In this document: positions 54,301 to 64,000 of the stretch, in pieces
Numbering within the stretch: position 1 is the first letter of the stretch
Layout of the letters: every line of letters begins with the position of its first letter
Assembly (NCBI RefSeq): GCF_033439725.1
Contig: NW_026944383.1
Coordinates: 1,922,001-1,986,000, forward strand
DNA: 64,000 nt
From: Neurospora tetraspora
Lineage: Eukaryota > Ascomycota > Sordariomycetes > Sordariales > Sordariaceae
Direction: 5' to 3'
Translations under genes and position numbers: made by a program
The notes under the pieces: model-generated
Told to the model about the DNA's origin: nothing
What the model saw: only the letters and a program-made list of their open reading frames with translations
The model's database searches: none

Positions 54301-56790
54301 AAGACCAAAAACGTGCTACCAAACAAAGACGCCGATCCAATCAGAGGGGCGGCGGTTCTGAGGGAACCTCAATTGCCCATGGAGCTTCCCTTTTGAGTTG
54401 TCCAACTAACACCACCCCGCAGCATCTTGCGTTTGTTGTATACCAATCCTTTTGGCCTCTTTCCCCCGTCATCGTTTTTACCCCTGAGATTAGGGAGAGC
54501 ATGGCAGCCAGACGTACGGTCTCTCCAATTGTCCCTTGGGACTGGTCTAACTGGCTAGGCCCGTGGGCTGAGCACCGCTGGACCCTACATCCTTGCCTTG
54601 CTGATCCACGATAGGATCTCCCTCATTCCAAGTGCTCCGATTTATCCGATAGTTCTCCTTGGAATGGGGCGAAGCGAACCGAATGTCACAATCTGTTGCA
54701 AGGGCCCCGTGCTTTCGGAGGGTTGGAATCCACATCCCGCCACAAGTCCGGTTGGATTTCCGGACGAGAGAAATTGGGAGAAGTGAAGTGTCAAGGTGTG
54801 TGAGATCAGACTCCCACGTTGCCCAGGCTGGGGCTCTCTTGTCGGCCCAGGACAGTCCGATTCTGGTTGCTCGTCGTACGGGATTCTTTCCGTACATGCG
54901 TGTTCGGCCGCCGAGTTGTGCTCATTGCATCCGCCACTGCTCCAGGGGGGGGGGGAGAGACTTTGTTCGGGTCTTGCTCCGCTTGGGCTTAGGCAGAGGG
55001 AGCCGAGTGCCGTTGAGTAAAATTTGTTGGATGGAACAGCGTCATGCCCTTTTGCTTTCTGCAGACACCAAGCCGGCGTTGCTCTTTTAATCTTTTTTTC
55101 TGTGGTCTGGTCGCTACTATTTGACCTGTCGCGAAGGTCCATCTCTAATTTCTTTTATTTTTATTTTGGGTACGCGTCATCCCTCGCCTGGTTGTGGAGT
55201 TTTTGTGGTTCGTCACTTAAACCGTCGTTCATCCAATTCCCGAAAGGGCTAGAAAGGGCAATCTCAAGGGACGAGAGAATCAGCGACCGACAAACCACCA
55301 CGCCAGCGGCTCTATTGATCACAGACCTGAATAACGATCGCTTGGTAACAATCAGTGAGTAAGTCAACACTGCCTGTCAATTCGCCATTACGCTCTTTAC
55401 TTACTCCTCTCTTGCGCAAAGCCGACTACCTTACGTACCTGAATAACGCCCCTACACACAGCAGGGCGGCTGTCATTTTAACATCCTTTCGCTCTTACCC
55501 CTTACTCTCATTCACTTTGACGTGGGTCATTTCGAATTCCAAATCGTTTGTCAGATTTGGAATCTACGCAACGGCAGTAAACAGACTGTGCAGTTCACTT
55601 CGCCTTTTGTTCTTTCGTTACCGCCGTCACGGGCGCGCGGGGAACTGTTCCCCGGAAACAAGGTCTTTGGTGGACGGAGAGTTGAACAGTATCGAACGAT
55701 AAACGATTCAACGGTTACCCTTCCCGTCGCTTTCTACTCACCCCAGCGACAACACCAGCCGACACCAAATCAGACGTTGCCAGTTGCGCAAAAGAGACGG
55801 CAAGGCACCTTTTTCGAACAGGATCTTCCCAGATTAAATAAGAGGGCCCCTCTGTCGAGCATTTGCCAGCAAGTTTGCAGTGTTTGCCCTGATCGCTCAT
55901 TCAACTAAGGCTCGCCGGCGCAGCCCATCATCAATCAACAGATGAAAATCGACAATTGCCGACCTACAATACAAAGTTGTTTATCTAGGCGGCACGGGAC
56001 CTGATCATAGGTCGCACGGGTATTATCAGGCAAAGAAGATCCAAGGTCATTCATTATCCTCATTATCCTTCAGAGGCCCAGCGCATCGGTGCACAAACGA
56101 CAAACTGCACCTCTACCCCGACGAATCGCGCCCACGATATCGTCGTCAGAGTCGACATTACCTGCCTGTCCATCCTCCCTCGACCACACTTTCTGCTACT
56201 CAGCACAACATCCGCCGGCCCGGAGCCACAAGTGGCAAGTTGGTGTTGAGCAAGAGAGGCTCGCCTTGTTTGGAAAAATCCAGCGTTGGTCCAACCAACA
56301 AAAGTTTCGCCGAAAGAAAGAGTGTGGTGTTCAAGGTGCGTGCGGCTATTCAGGGCGCCTCCAATTATCAGTCTGACACCTGCAAGCCTAAGAAGAGTGA
56401 CGTCCTGGCTTTGTTTCACGGCACCGGCATTTACAATCGAATAGTCAGGGACCAAGACACACAAAGGGTTTGTTTGCTTCATCCCCCTGAACCCAGCCCA
56501 ACGGGCGGCTTGGGCGCTTCACCTGGCCATCCTCGAGGTTCCTGTCTCGTGAGATCGTCCCATCTCGGTTCTGCCCGAGCATGATACGATTATACACTGG
56601 TTGGCAACTCATTCGATAATATTCACGACTCTGGGTCACCGCACACTCTTTTTTGAGCGAACCGACACATTTAGAAGGAAGACTACGAGCACAGGCTCCT
56701 CCTAGCTTCCTACCCGCATTCTTTACCCTCGTTTGAGGACCTCACCTACCACCGGACCACGTCGAAATTTCAAGTATTACAGCAACGAAA
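51311..56790. other. Gene-free 5.5-kb divergent region between Isd11 and ferric reductase
   Basis: The longest non-repeat interval without a supported gene. Open frames up to about 150 codons exist on both strands but show no motif, no convincing splice partners and no coding-like composition. Base composition is normal, so it is not a RIP relic. An 11-base G run lies at 54945-54955. The last kilobase is probably the promoter and leader of the ferric reductase gene, and includes a TGATAA core (minus strand, near 56021) of the kind bound by GATA-type iron regulators, too short to be convincing alone. Confidence 0.45.
54945..54955. repeat. Poly-G run (11 bases)
   Basis: Eleven consecutive G on the plus strand in non-coding sequence; likely length-variable. 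Confidence 0.8.
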
Positions 56791-58728
56791 ATGGATATCC
56801 TCCAGCGGCGCAGGCACGCTGCCCTCTTCAACAACCCGGGCGATCACTTAACACCAGCAATGCAAATACGAAACGAAGATATGTCAGCAACATCTACATT
56901 ACCCGCAGGGGCGAATCCTACCATCGCCCCCTTCAGCACTGGACTCAACGGGGTCAATCAACATATGAACCTCTTGTTTAGGGACACGCTCTGGTATAGT
57001 ATGGGGGCGGTCGCCATCGTGGTACTGGGAGTCAGGATAATAGAGCTATCATGGGCGAAGCTACGGTTACTCTCAGCCATGTCTATACCAGGCGATAGGC
57101 AACACTTTTGGAAAGTGAAGCAATGGAGCTGGATGCCGGGTGTCAAGAGGAATCTCATCTACGCCCCATTATGGAATAAACGCCACAACCGAGAAATCCG
57201 ACTCTCGAGCGCCATGAACATGGGTACTCTACCCTCGAGGCTTCACAGCGTCCTTCTCCTCCTTTATCTTGTCAGCAACTTAGCGTACATGTTCGCCCTC
57301 AACTGGGGCAACGAGAACAAGTACTCCTTCTTGGCCGAACTTCGCGGACGGTCGGGCACCCTTGCTATGGTCAACATGGTCCCGCTCATCATCCTCGCCG
57401 GCCGCAACAACCCGCTTATCGGCCTCCTACAAGTCAGCTTCGACACTTACAACCTCCTTCACCGATGGATGGGCCGTGTCGTGGTCCTTGAGGTGCTCCT
57501 TCACATGATCGCGTGGGCCGTCGTCCAAGTAGCCGACAATGGCTGGGCGGGCGTCAAAGAGAAGACGTTCAATGACCGCTTCATCGGCTCCGGAATGGCC
57601 GGTACAGCCACATTGGTCGCCATTCTGATCCTGTCTCTGTCTCCTATACGTCACGCCTTTTACGAGACCTTCCTCAACACGCACATCATCCTCGCCTTTG
57701 TCTCCTTCGCCGCGACGTGGGTCCACTGCGTCACCGCGACCGTCCCGGGCGGACTCCCCCAGCTCCCCTGGATCATCGGCATCTTCTGCGTCTGGATCGC
57801 CGAGCGGCTGGCGCGCATGTTCCGCCTCGCCTACTGCAACTGGTCACGCGCGCGCGGAACCACCACCGCCTTCGTCGAGCCCATGCCCGGCGAGACCTGC
57901 CGCGTGACCCTCAGCCTCCCGCGCTACGTCGACGTCCAACCGGGCACCCACGCCTACCTCCGCTTCAGCGGCGTCCGCTCGTGGGAGAACCACCCGTTCT
58001 CCATCGCCTGGGTCGAGCACACCACCGAGGACGAGCTGCTGCCCATCACCGAAAAGGACATCGGCGCGGCCTCAAGTTCCTCCTCCCGCCTCAGCGTCAA
58101 GAAACCCGTCGCCACCTCCATTTCCTTCGTCATCGGCGCCCAGTCGGGCTTCACCCGCCAGCTGTACAACCGCGCTGTAGCCGGCACCGCCGACCGACGA
58201 CGACCCGGTATCACGATCCGCGCCGCGTTCGAGGGCCCTTATGCGGGCCACCACTCGCTCGACAGCTACGGCACGGCCGTCCTCTTCTGCGGCGCCACGG
58301 GCATCACGCACCAGCTCTCGTACCTGCGCCACCTGGTCGAGGGCTACGCCGACGGCACCGTGGCCACGCGGCGCGTGGTGCTGATCTGGGTCGTGCGCGA
58401 CTTCGAGTCGCTCGAGTGGATCAGGCCGTGGATGGACGCCGTGTTGAAGCTGCCGAGGAGAAAAGAGATCTTGCACATCAAGCTTTTCGTGACGAGGCCC
58501 AAGAACCCGAGGGAGATGGCGAGCGCGTCAAGATCAGTGCAGATGTTCCCCGGACGGCCGAACATACCGATGTTGTTGGCTAAGGAGGTGCATGAGCAGG
58601 AGGGGGCCATGTGCGTGACGGTGTGCGGACCGGGAGGGTTGGCGGATGATGTGAGGCATGCGGTGAGGAGTTGTCAGAGAGAGAGGGGGACGGTGATTGA
58701 TTTTGTGGAGGAGAGTTTTACTTGGTAA
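56791..58728 (+). CDS. Ferric-chelate reductase (FRE family)
   Basis: Single exon, 645 aa. The N-terminal half has several hydrophobic segments (TLWYSMGAVAIVVLGVRIIEL; LHSVLLLLYLVSNLAYMFAL; MVNMVPLIILAG; VVLEVLLHMIAWAVV; LVAILILSLSPI; HIILAFVSFAATWVH). It carries the paired His residues that hold two haems in this family (HRWMGR with LLHMIAW, and HIILAF with WVHCV). The cytosolic half has the FAD-binding HPFS motif (near 400), a nucleotide-binding stretch (FCGATGITHQLSYL, near 497-510) and the usual end FVEESFTW. FRE proteins sit in the plasma or vacuolar membrane and pass electrons from NADPH through FAD and haem to ferric chelates before uptake. Substrate and membrane cannot be told from sequence. 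The ATG has good context (CGAAAATGG). Confidence 0.92.
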   Translation: MDILQRRRHAALFNNPGDHLTPAMQIRNEDMSATSTLPAGANPTIAPFSTGLNGVNQHMNLLFRDTLWYSMGAVAIVVLGVRIIELSWAKLRLLSAMSIPGDRQHFWKVKQWSWMPGVKRNLIYAPLWNKRHNREIRLSSAMNMGTLPSRLHSVLLLLYLVSNLAYMFALNWGNENKYSFLAELRGRSGTLAMVNMVPLIILAGRNNPLIGLLQVSFDTYNLLHRWMGRVVVLEVLLHMIAWAVVQVADNGWAGVKEKTFNDRFIGSGMAGTATLVAILILSLSPIRHAFYETFLNTHIILAFVSFAATWVHCVTATVPGGLPQLPWIIGIFCVWIAERLARMFRLAYCNWSRARGTTTAFVEPMPGETCRVTLSLPRYVDVQPGTHAYLRFSGVRSWENHPFSIAWVEHTTEDELLPITEKDIGAASSSSSRLSVKKPVATSISFVIGAQSGFTRQLYNRAVAGTADRRRPGITIRAAFEGPYAGHHSLDSYGTAVLFCGATGITHQLSYLRHLVEGYADGTVATRRVVLIWVVRDFESLEWIRPWMDAVLKLPRRKEILHIKLFVTRPKNPREMASASRSVQMFPGRPNIPMLLAKEVHEQEGAMCVTVCGPGGLADDVRHAVRSCQRERGTVIDFVEESFTW

Positions 58729-60638
58729 TTTCCTTTTCCGTTTGTCACTTTTGGATCTAGGGAGAGGGTTTTTTCTATTTTGTTTAGGGGGCATTTCTCT
58801 TTCTCTCATCTCATTTCCTTAGCTAGCTGCTTGCAAGCTACCTGACCACGTACTGACCTAGCATGGCGATATACATCATCTCCGCAGAAAGAAGCGAATT
58901 TTTTTGGCTTTTTACAACTGGTGTAAAATAAGGCAAAAAGGAATAGCTTCTTTGTAAATATCGATCTGCGCCTGCTGTACATACCTACATAGCATCTCTC
59001 ATGATAACCACTACTGCCTACTCATCTCTGTAGTGAAACTATATGTCATCCTCCGTGTCTTTGTATCATCCGTTGAGGATGCTGATATGACATGCTACTT
59101 ACTTCCGCCCAGAAGGTAACTTGATGTTGGTGGAATGTACTCGCCGATATTGAGTCTTCAGACAGCAAAACCAGGCACACGAAGTCCCGTATCTGTGCTT
59201 CTAAACTTTACAAAATCAGACCTTAGCATCAAGTACAAGCACTTGGTGTAGTCACATTCCAGAAGAACGTAGCAGGCGTGAAGATTCATGCGGATGAGGC
59301 AACACTACTCTGGTGAGGAACTCCCGTGTGATCAACAACCGATCCCCAGGTACTGGACATCAGTTCGTACATTCATAGCTGCTGGCAATGAATATGCCAT
59401 GGCGTAGTACATACTCGTCAGGGCTTAAATCCCCGGTCCTCCTTCCCTTTGGTGCAAAGGGAGGGGAAGGATGAATTTCTAGCCCTGACGGTTTCATCTT
59501 CTTTTTGGTCAGTTGAGTCAGCGATCCAAGAGATGAGGAAGACTTGGTGAGAATTTGGGAATAGGGTATTCTTAACATGGCTTGTTGTGCATGAAAGGGC
59601 GCGAGACACCTTGCTGGCGCCGCATAACACTGGATTGGCATGACGCATGGCTTCTGGCGGCGTCACAGCGGATGTGCACTAACTTCCACGCTAGGGAGTA
59701 ACCCCGCGGGGACAGTTCGATGTTTCTTTCCATGATCTTTTCTTCGCTGCTGAATCCGTGTTTTAGGAAGAAAAAGGACGACTGTGAAGGCCTGTCGAAG
59801 ATCGGCCGGCTTCCAACGGGTTTGGAATAAACATTCCAGACAATCGCATGATTCCCCTGGCAACGAGCAGTCCGATGATCGGTGATGATACATTTGGCGG
59901 AGAAGGGAGTGGGGCTCCTGGAATGTTTCCCCTGTTATTATTGCGGCCTGTCCCTTGTCTGGCCATTGCGCAAGCCGTCCAGCCCGGGATCCCCGTCGTT
60001 GATTCGGGTCGGGATGTCGTATGCAGTGGTATGCCAGCGCCGGACCCCCGAATCGGAGGACTGGTCGTCCACTTGAAACATCTCGAAGTAAACACAGCTT
60101 CCTCGGGCCCGGGAGGCCGGACGAGCAACTGGCGTGTACAGTGGAGAGACGGCTTTAGAGCGGCTTTGGCTGTCCAATTGATGTGTTGTCCCTGGAAAAG
60201 TTTGCTAGAGATTCGTAGCCAACGAGCCAATCCAGGATGGCCAATTCGTGTAAGACGGGACTTGGCGGCAGAGGGAAGAGGCTCACAGAGAGGATCGACG
60301 ACGAGTCGAGGACTCACTCTGTTAGGACTCAGAGGAGGGGTGATTATTAACATCAGCTAGGTCTAGGCCGTCTTTATGTCGAACGTCTGTGCCCAGCTTG
60401 ACGACAGCAGACATGAAGACACCGACCCAACCGAAGACGTTGTGTGAAACCAGAATCAGTGGCGATGAACATACACTACATAGCATACCCGGCGGAATAC
60501 TGTACTGCAAGGAAGAGTCAGCTTGGACATTTGCCTGACATTCAAGAAGTCCGTCCGGGAGAGTGGGGCAACCGTCTCGTGGTTGTGGGAGTTGAAGCTT
60601 GGCCCCGGGAAGATCTCCCCAGCAAGGCCCATCACGCC

Positions 60639-60648
60639 CCGTTACCGG
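60639..60648. promoter_or_regulatory. Candidate LEU3-type site (CCG-N4-CGG)
   Basis: CCGTTACCGG, 315 bp before the leu-4 start codon. It fits the CCG-N4-CGG half-site spacing bound by Leu3-type zinc-cluster activators, which use isopropylmalate, the product of this pathway's first step, as co-inducer. Found by eye; such a short pattern occurs by chance. Confidence 0.4.
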
Positions 60649-60689
60649 AAACGCGCCGGTTGCTCTTCCAAGACGGGAACCAGGTGGAA

Positions 60690-60696
60690 TGACTCA
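60690..60696. promoter_or_regulatory. Candidate CPC1/Gcn4 site (TGACTCA)
   Basis: A perfect TGACTCA 267 bp before the leu-4 start. CPC1, the Neurospora Gcn4 counterpart, binds this sequence in promoters of amino-acid synthesis genes. Its closeness to the LEU3-type site supports function. Confidence 0.5.
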
Positions 60697-60962
60697 GAAA
60701 ACTTTCACAAGTGCTGGCGCCGAGTTAGGTTGTTTGTTATAATACTGGACCACGTATCATCTTTCGTCAGCCAGATTCTGGGGGAGTATCTTCGTTCTTG
60801 AACTTTGCAATTGGGGACTTGCCATTGGGATCTTACATACCTTCACCCCACTTTCCGTCCTTCTTTCTACCGAAGCACGTCAGTCACGACATCATTCTTT
60901 GATCTTTCCCATCTTCTGTCCAAACCGCATTGCCTAGCCACCCACCTCGCACCGTATTCAAG

Positions 60963-63067
60963 ATGCCCATGTAAGCACAACATACAACGTCGAGTCCAGC
61001 TCGGTGACCCAAGTGTCACGGCGCACACAGATTCTAACAGACATCGTGTCTCAGGCTCAAGGACCCCTCGACCAAATACAAGCCGTTCCCTCCCCTGAAC
61101 CTTCCGGACCGGCAATGGCCCAACAAGACTATCGTCAAGGCCCCGCGCTGGCTGGCCACTGACCTTCGCGATGGTAACCAGAGTTTGGTTGACCCCATGG
61201 TACGCCTGCCGCCTCTCCTGCCTACTTGCGACCTGTCTCTTGTCACCAAGATTGGCTAACCCTCCCCTCAGAACGGCGACCAGAAGTGGAGGTACTTCCA
61301 GATGCTCACCGAGCTGGGCTACAAGGAGATCGAGGTTTCCTTCCCTTCCGCCTCGCAAACCGATTACGACTTTACCAGACGCCTCATCGAAACTCCCGGT
61401 GCCGTTCCCGACGATGTTTGGCTGCAAGTTCTGTCGCCCTGCAGAGAAGATCTCATCCGGCGCACAGTACAGTCCCTCAAGGGCGCCAAGAAGGCCATCA
61501 TCCACATCTACTTGGCTACCAGCGAATGCTTCAGGCGAATTGTTTTCGGTTTTACAGAGGACGAGAGCGTCGAGCTGGCCAGCAAGTGCGCAGCCCTGGT
61601 CAAGTCCCTGACCAAGGACGACCCCGAGATGGCCGGTACAGAGTGGGCATTCGAGTTCAGCCCCGAGACCTTCTCCGATACCAGCCCCGAGTTCGCAGTA
61701 CGCATTTGCGAAGCGGTAAAGGCCGCCTGGGAACCCACGGTGGAGAACCCCATCATCTTCAACCTCCCCGCAACAGTGGAGATGGCCACTCCCAACATCT
61801 ATGCCGACCAGGTGGAGTACTTCTGCCGCAACATTACCGAGCGCGAAAAGGTGTGCATCTCGCTCCACCCCCACAACGACCGCGGATGTGCGGTTGCCGC
61901 TGCCGAGCTGGCCCAGATGGCCGGAGCCGACAGAGTGGAAGGTTGTTTGTTTGGAAACGGAGAGCGTACCGGCAATGTCGACTTGGTTACCCTGGCTCTC
62001 AACCTCTACACCCAGGGTGTCTCGCCCAACATTGACTTCTCCGACCTTGGCAAGGTGATCAAGACTGTGGAGGAGTGCAACAAGATTGAGGTGCACCCTC
62101 GTGCGCCTTACGGCGGTTCTCTCGTCGTGTGCGCTTTCAGCGGTTCCCACCAGGACGCCATCAAGAAGGGCTTCTCCCTGCGCGAAAAGGAGGGCAAGGA
62201 GTACACCGACTACTGGCAGGTACCCTACCTTCCCCTGGATCCCAAGGATATTGGACGTGATTACCAGGCTGTTATCCGCGTCAACTCCCAGAGTGGTAAG
62301 GGCGGCACTGCCTGGATTATCCAGCAGAACCTCTACCTTGACTTGCCCCGTGGCCTGCAGGTTGCCTTTAGCAAGGTCGTTCAGAGAATTGCCGACGAGA
62401 AGGGCCGTGAGCTCCTCCCCACTGAAATCACCGATCTGTTCAAGAAGACCTACTACCTAGATGAGAACCCGCGCTTCAACATTGTCGACTATTCGATCAA
62501 CCCCGACCGATCCAGCTCGCCGGCGCCGCCCGCTCTGGGCAAGACCCAGGACACCAAGAACCTTGGACGCGTGTTCGAGGGCGTCATTTCTATCGAGGGC
62601 CACGAATACAACCTCAGAGGACGCGGCAACGGACCTATTTCATCCTTGGCCAACGCCCTCAAGAGTGTTGGCGTGGATTTGGATGTCCAGGACTACAAGG
62701 AGCACGCCGTCGGCCGTGGTCGTGATGTCAAGGCTGCTACCTACATAGAGTGTACGGCAGCCGGACAAACCGAGAAGGTCTGGGGCGTCGGCATCCACGC
62801 CGATGTTGTACAGAGCTCTCTGATTGCTCTTCTCAGCGCGGCTAGCAACGTAAGTTCACCTATCATCAACTCCTTGATGCTTGGTTTCGAGAACAATTAC
62901 TGACTCCCCTTTTGATACAGTTCGTTGGAAGCCGCGTTGGTAGCCCGATCATTCCCAAGCCTGTTGCTGACAAGGAGGTCAGCGGTGACGTGAACCTCAA
63001 CGTTCCCAACGGTGTCAATGGCAAGAGCATCATTCAGGCGCTCGAGTCCCAAGCGGACGAGATGTGA
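60963..63067 (+). CDS. leu-4: 2-isopropylmalate synthase
   Basis: Exons 60963-60970, 61055-61199, 61272-62849 and 62921-63067, giving 625 aa. The first exon holds 8 bases. Introns: GTAAGC...CTCAG, GTACGC...CTCAG and GTAAGT...ATACAG; phases agree. The HMGL-like TIM barrel shows LRDGNQSL (near 40-46, with the metal- and substrate-binding Arg and Asp), FSPETFSDT and the metal-binding HPHNDRG (near 250). Then [11 protein letters not shown] and SGKGGTAWI follow, and a C-terminal LeuA regulatory domain from about 480 ([27 protein letters not shown]...), where leucine inhibits. It joins acetyl-CoA and 2-oxoisovalerate in the first committed step of leucine synthesis. The long eukaryotic form matches yeast Leu4/Leu9. 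No clear mitochondrial presequence is seen. The stop codon overlaps a GAT/GTGAGT donor, so a further exon cannot be ruled out. Confidence 0.95.
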
Positions 63068-64000
63068 GTTTGTTGGCTTTACAAGTAATGAAATGTAATG
63101 AAGCATTTGCATAAGGGTTGGTGAACGGTGGTTCTGGATGGGCTGGGAAAAAGTTACTCTTTCTTGGCGGTAACCAAGATCCTCAACAAGGGGGTTTTGT
63201 TTACTGCTACCATCGACATTTGAAAAAGGGGTTTGTTTTCGCATTTGTTTACAGATACCTAGTTGGAACGCGTTGATTTTCTTTGGGACGATCTCACGGG
63301 TTCACGTTTTAATAAGCCTAAAAAAGGGGCTAGGGGTATTGCTTACACCCAAAAAGAAAACATCTGAGTGGTTACCGTAACCGGGACTACAAGAGATGTC
63401 AAATCAACAGATTGCGAACATACACCCGGGAATACAGGACAACTGCTACAGTAACTGAGAGTGCAGCAGGGCAGCATGCCATGTTGACCTGATCTGTCTG
63501 GCCCCAAGAATGAAAGATATCAAAATCACATGCTTTGTGCTGTTCTGTTAAGTACTCACCTCATGCATTCTTTGCTTGCTGCGGCCATGTTCCCAAATTT
63601 CCCGACAATGTTGCCTCTTCTCACTTTGTTGCACGGCCTTCAGTTTCAAGTGAAACACCGGGGAAGTAGGGGGTGTGCTACTGAGTAAGGATAGCCTACC
63701 TATTGAAAAGAAAGCATCCAGAACAACATTATGGCAGGGAGGCAAAGTAAACGGTGTCATGGCTTGCTTGTCATGTCTGCTTTGTACTCTGCAATATGGT
63801 ATCGGCTCTGAAGCGGTCAAACAACGTTATATCTCAAGGTAAGCATTGAGAGACTCTCTCGTGAGTCTAGAGTAGGTATTCAGAGGGCCGCTGGCTAGGC
63901 CTTATAAGTGCCGGCATCGATCTTGGCAGGATGACGCAGTCAAGAACACGTACAGGACTTACACGAGACGACACATCAATCTAGAGTAAGAGGGATGCTA
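63068..64000. other. Downstream region of leu-4 to the window end
   Basis: Nine hundred bases with no supported gene or RNA. It should begin with the leu-4 3' UTR. Confidence 0.4.

Larger units (their letters stand above)
58729..60962. other. Intergenic: 3' region of ferric reductase and promoter of leu-4
   Basis: A 2.2-kb stretch without a supported gene. The right 350 bases hold two plausible control sites, listed separately. The open frames around 59760-60360 have no recognisable motif. Confidence 0.5.

Noticed and set aside
57717-58583. A 288-codon plus-strand frame within the ferric reductase gene
   Set aside because: Shadow frame of a GC-rich coding region, full of His and Arg with no motif; the ferric reductase frame is unambiguous.

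Overview
The window is nuclear DNA of a filamentous ascomycete, most likely Neurospora or a close relative such as Sordaria. The evidence is the gene set, the short introns (about 50-250 bp, GTAAGT-type donors, CTRAC-type branch sites), moderate GC in the genes, a 460-residue EF-1alpha with its intron directly behind the start codon, and a sharply bounded AT-rich island with the signature of repeat-induced point mutation (RIP). Thirteen protein-coding genes are supported. No tRNA, rRNA or CRISPR array was seen.

Left arm (1-27.65 kb), in order: an ABC1/UbiB-family mitochondrial kinase-like protein (+); a divergent septin (+); a MYND-type zinc-finger protein (-); the tiny spliceosomal SF3b subunit 5 (+); the MAGE-family Smc5/6 subunit Nse3 (-); an SLS1-like mitochondrial gene-expression factor (+); EF-1alpha (-); and phosphoserine phosphatase (-). 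The genes sit in alternating convergent and divergent pairs. The stretch between the SLS1-like gene and EF-1alpha holds a 160-bp near-palindrome that looks like a small TA-flanked inverted-repeat transposon (MITE).

Middle (27.66-44.52 kb): one nested transposon fossil. A Ty1/copia-type LTR element (167-bp LTRs, TCCAA target duplication on both sides) was entered by a Ty3/gypsy-type LTR element in the opposite orientation (about 260-bp LTRs, TAAGG/TAAGA duplication). Both are heavily altered by RIP and look long dead. They sit in the shared upstream region of two divergently transcribed genes whose products both feed cysteine synthesis: phosphoserine phosphatase (serine) and PAPS reductase (sulfite).

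Right arm (44.5-64 kb): PAPS reductase (+); an unrecognised acidic nuclear-looking protein with a basic AT-hook-like patch (-); the iron-sulfur biogenesis factor Isd11, split into five short exons so that no long ORF shows it (-); a 5.5-kb gene-free stretch; a ferric reductase (+); and 2-isopropylmalate synthase, leu-4 (+), with plausible LEU3-type and CPC1/Gcn4-type sites upstream. Several genes share two structural habits: an intron within a few bases of the start codon, and a stop codon that lies inside a good splice donor. In the Isd11 gene the latter almost certainly hides a last intron. Exon coordinates come from reading-frame and splice-site agreement only; no transcript data were available.
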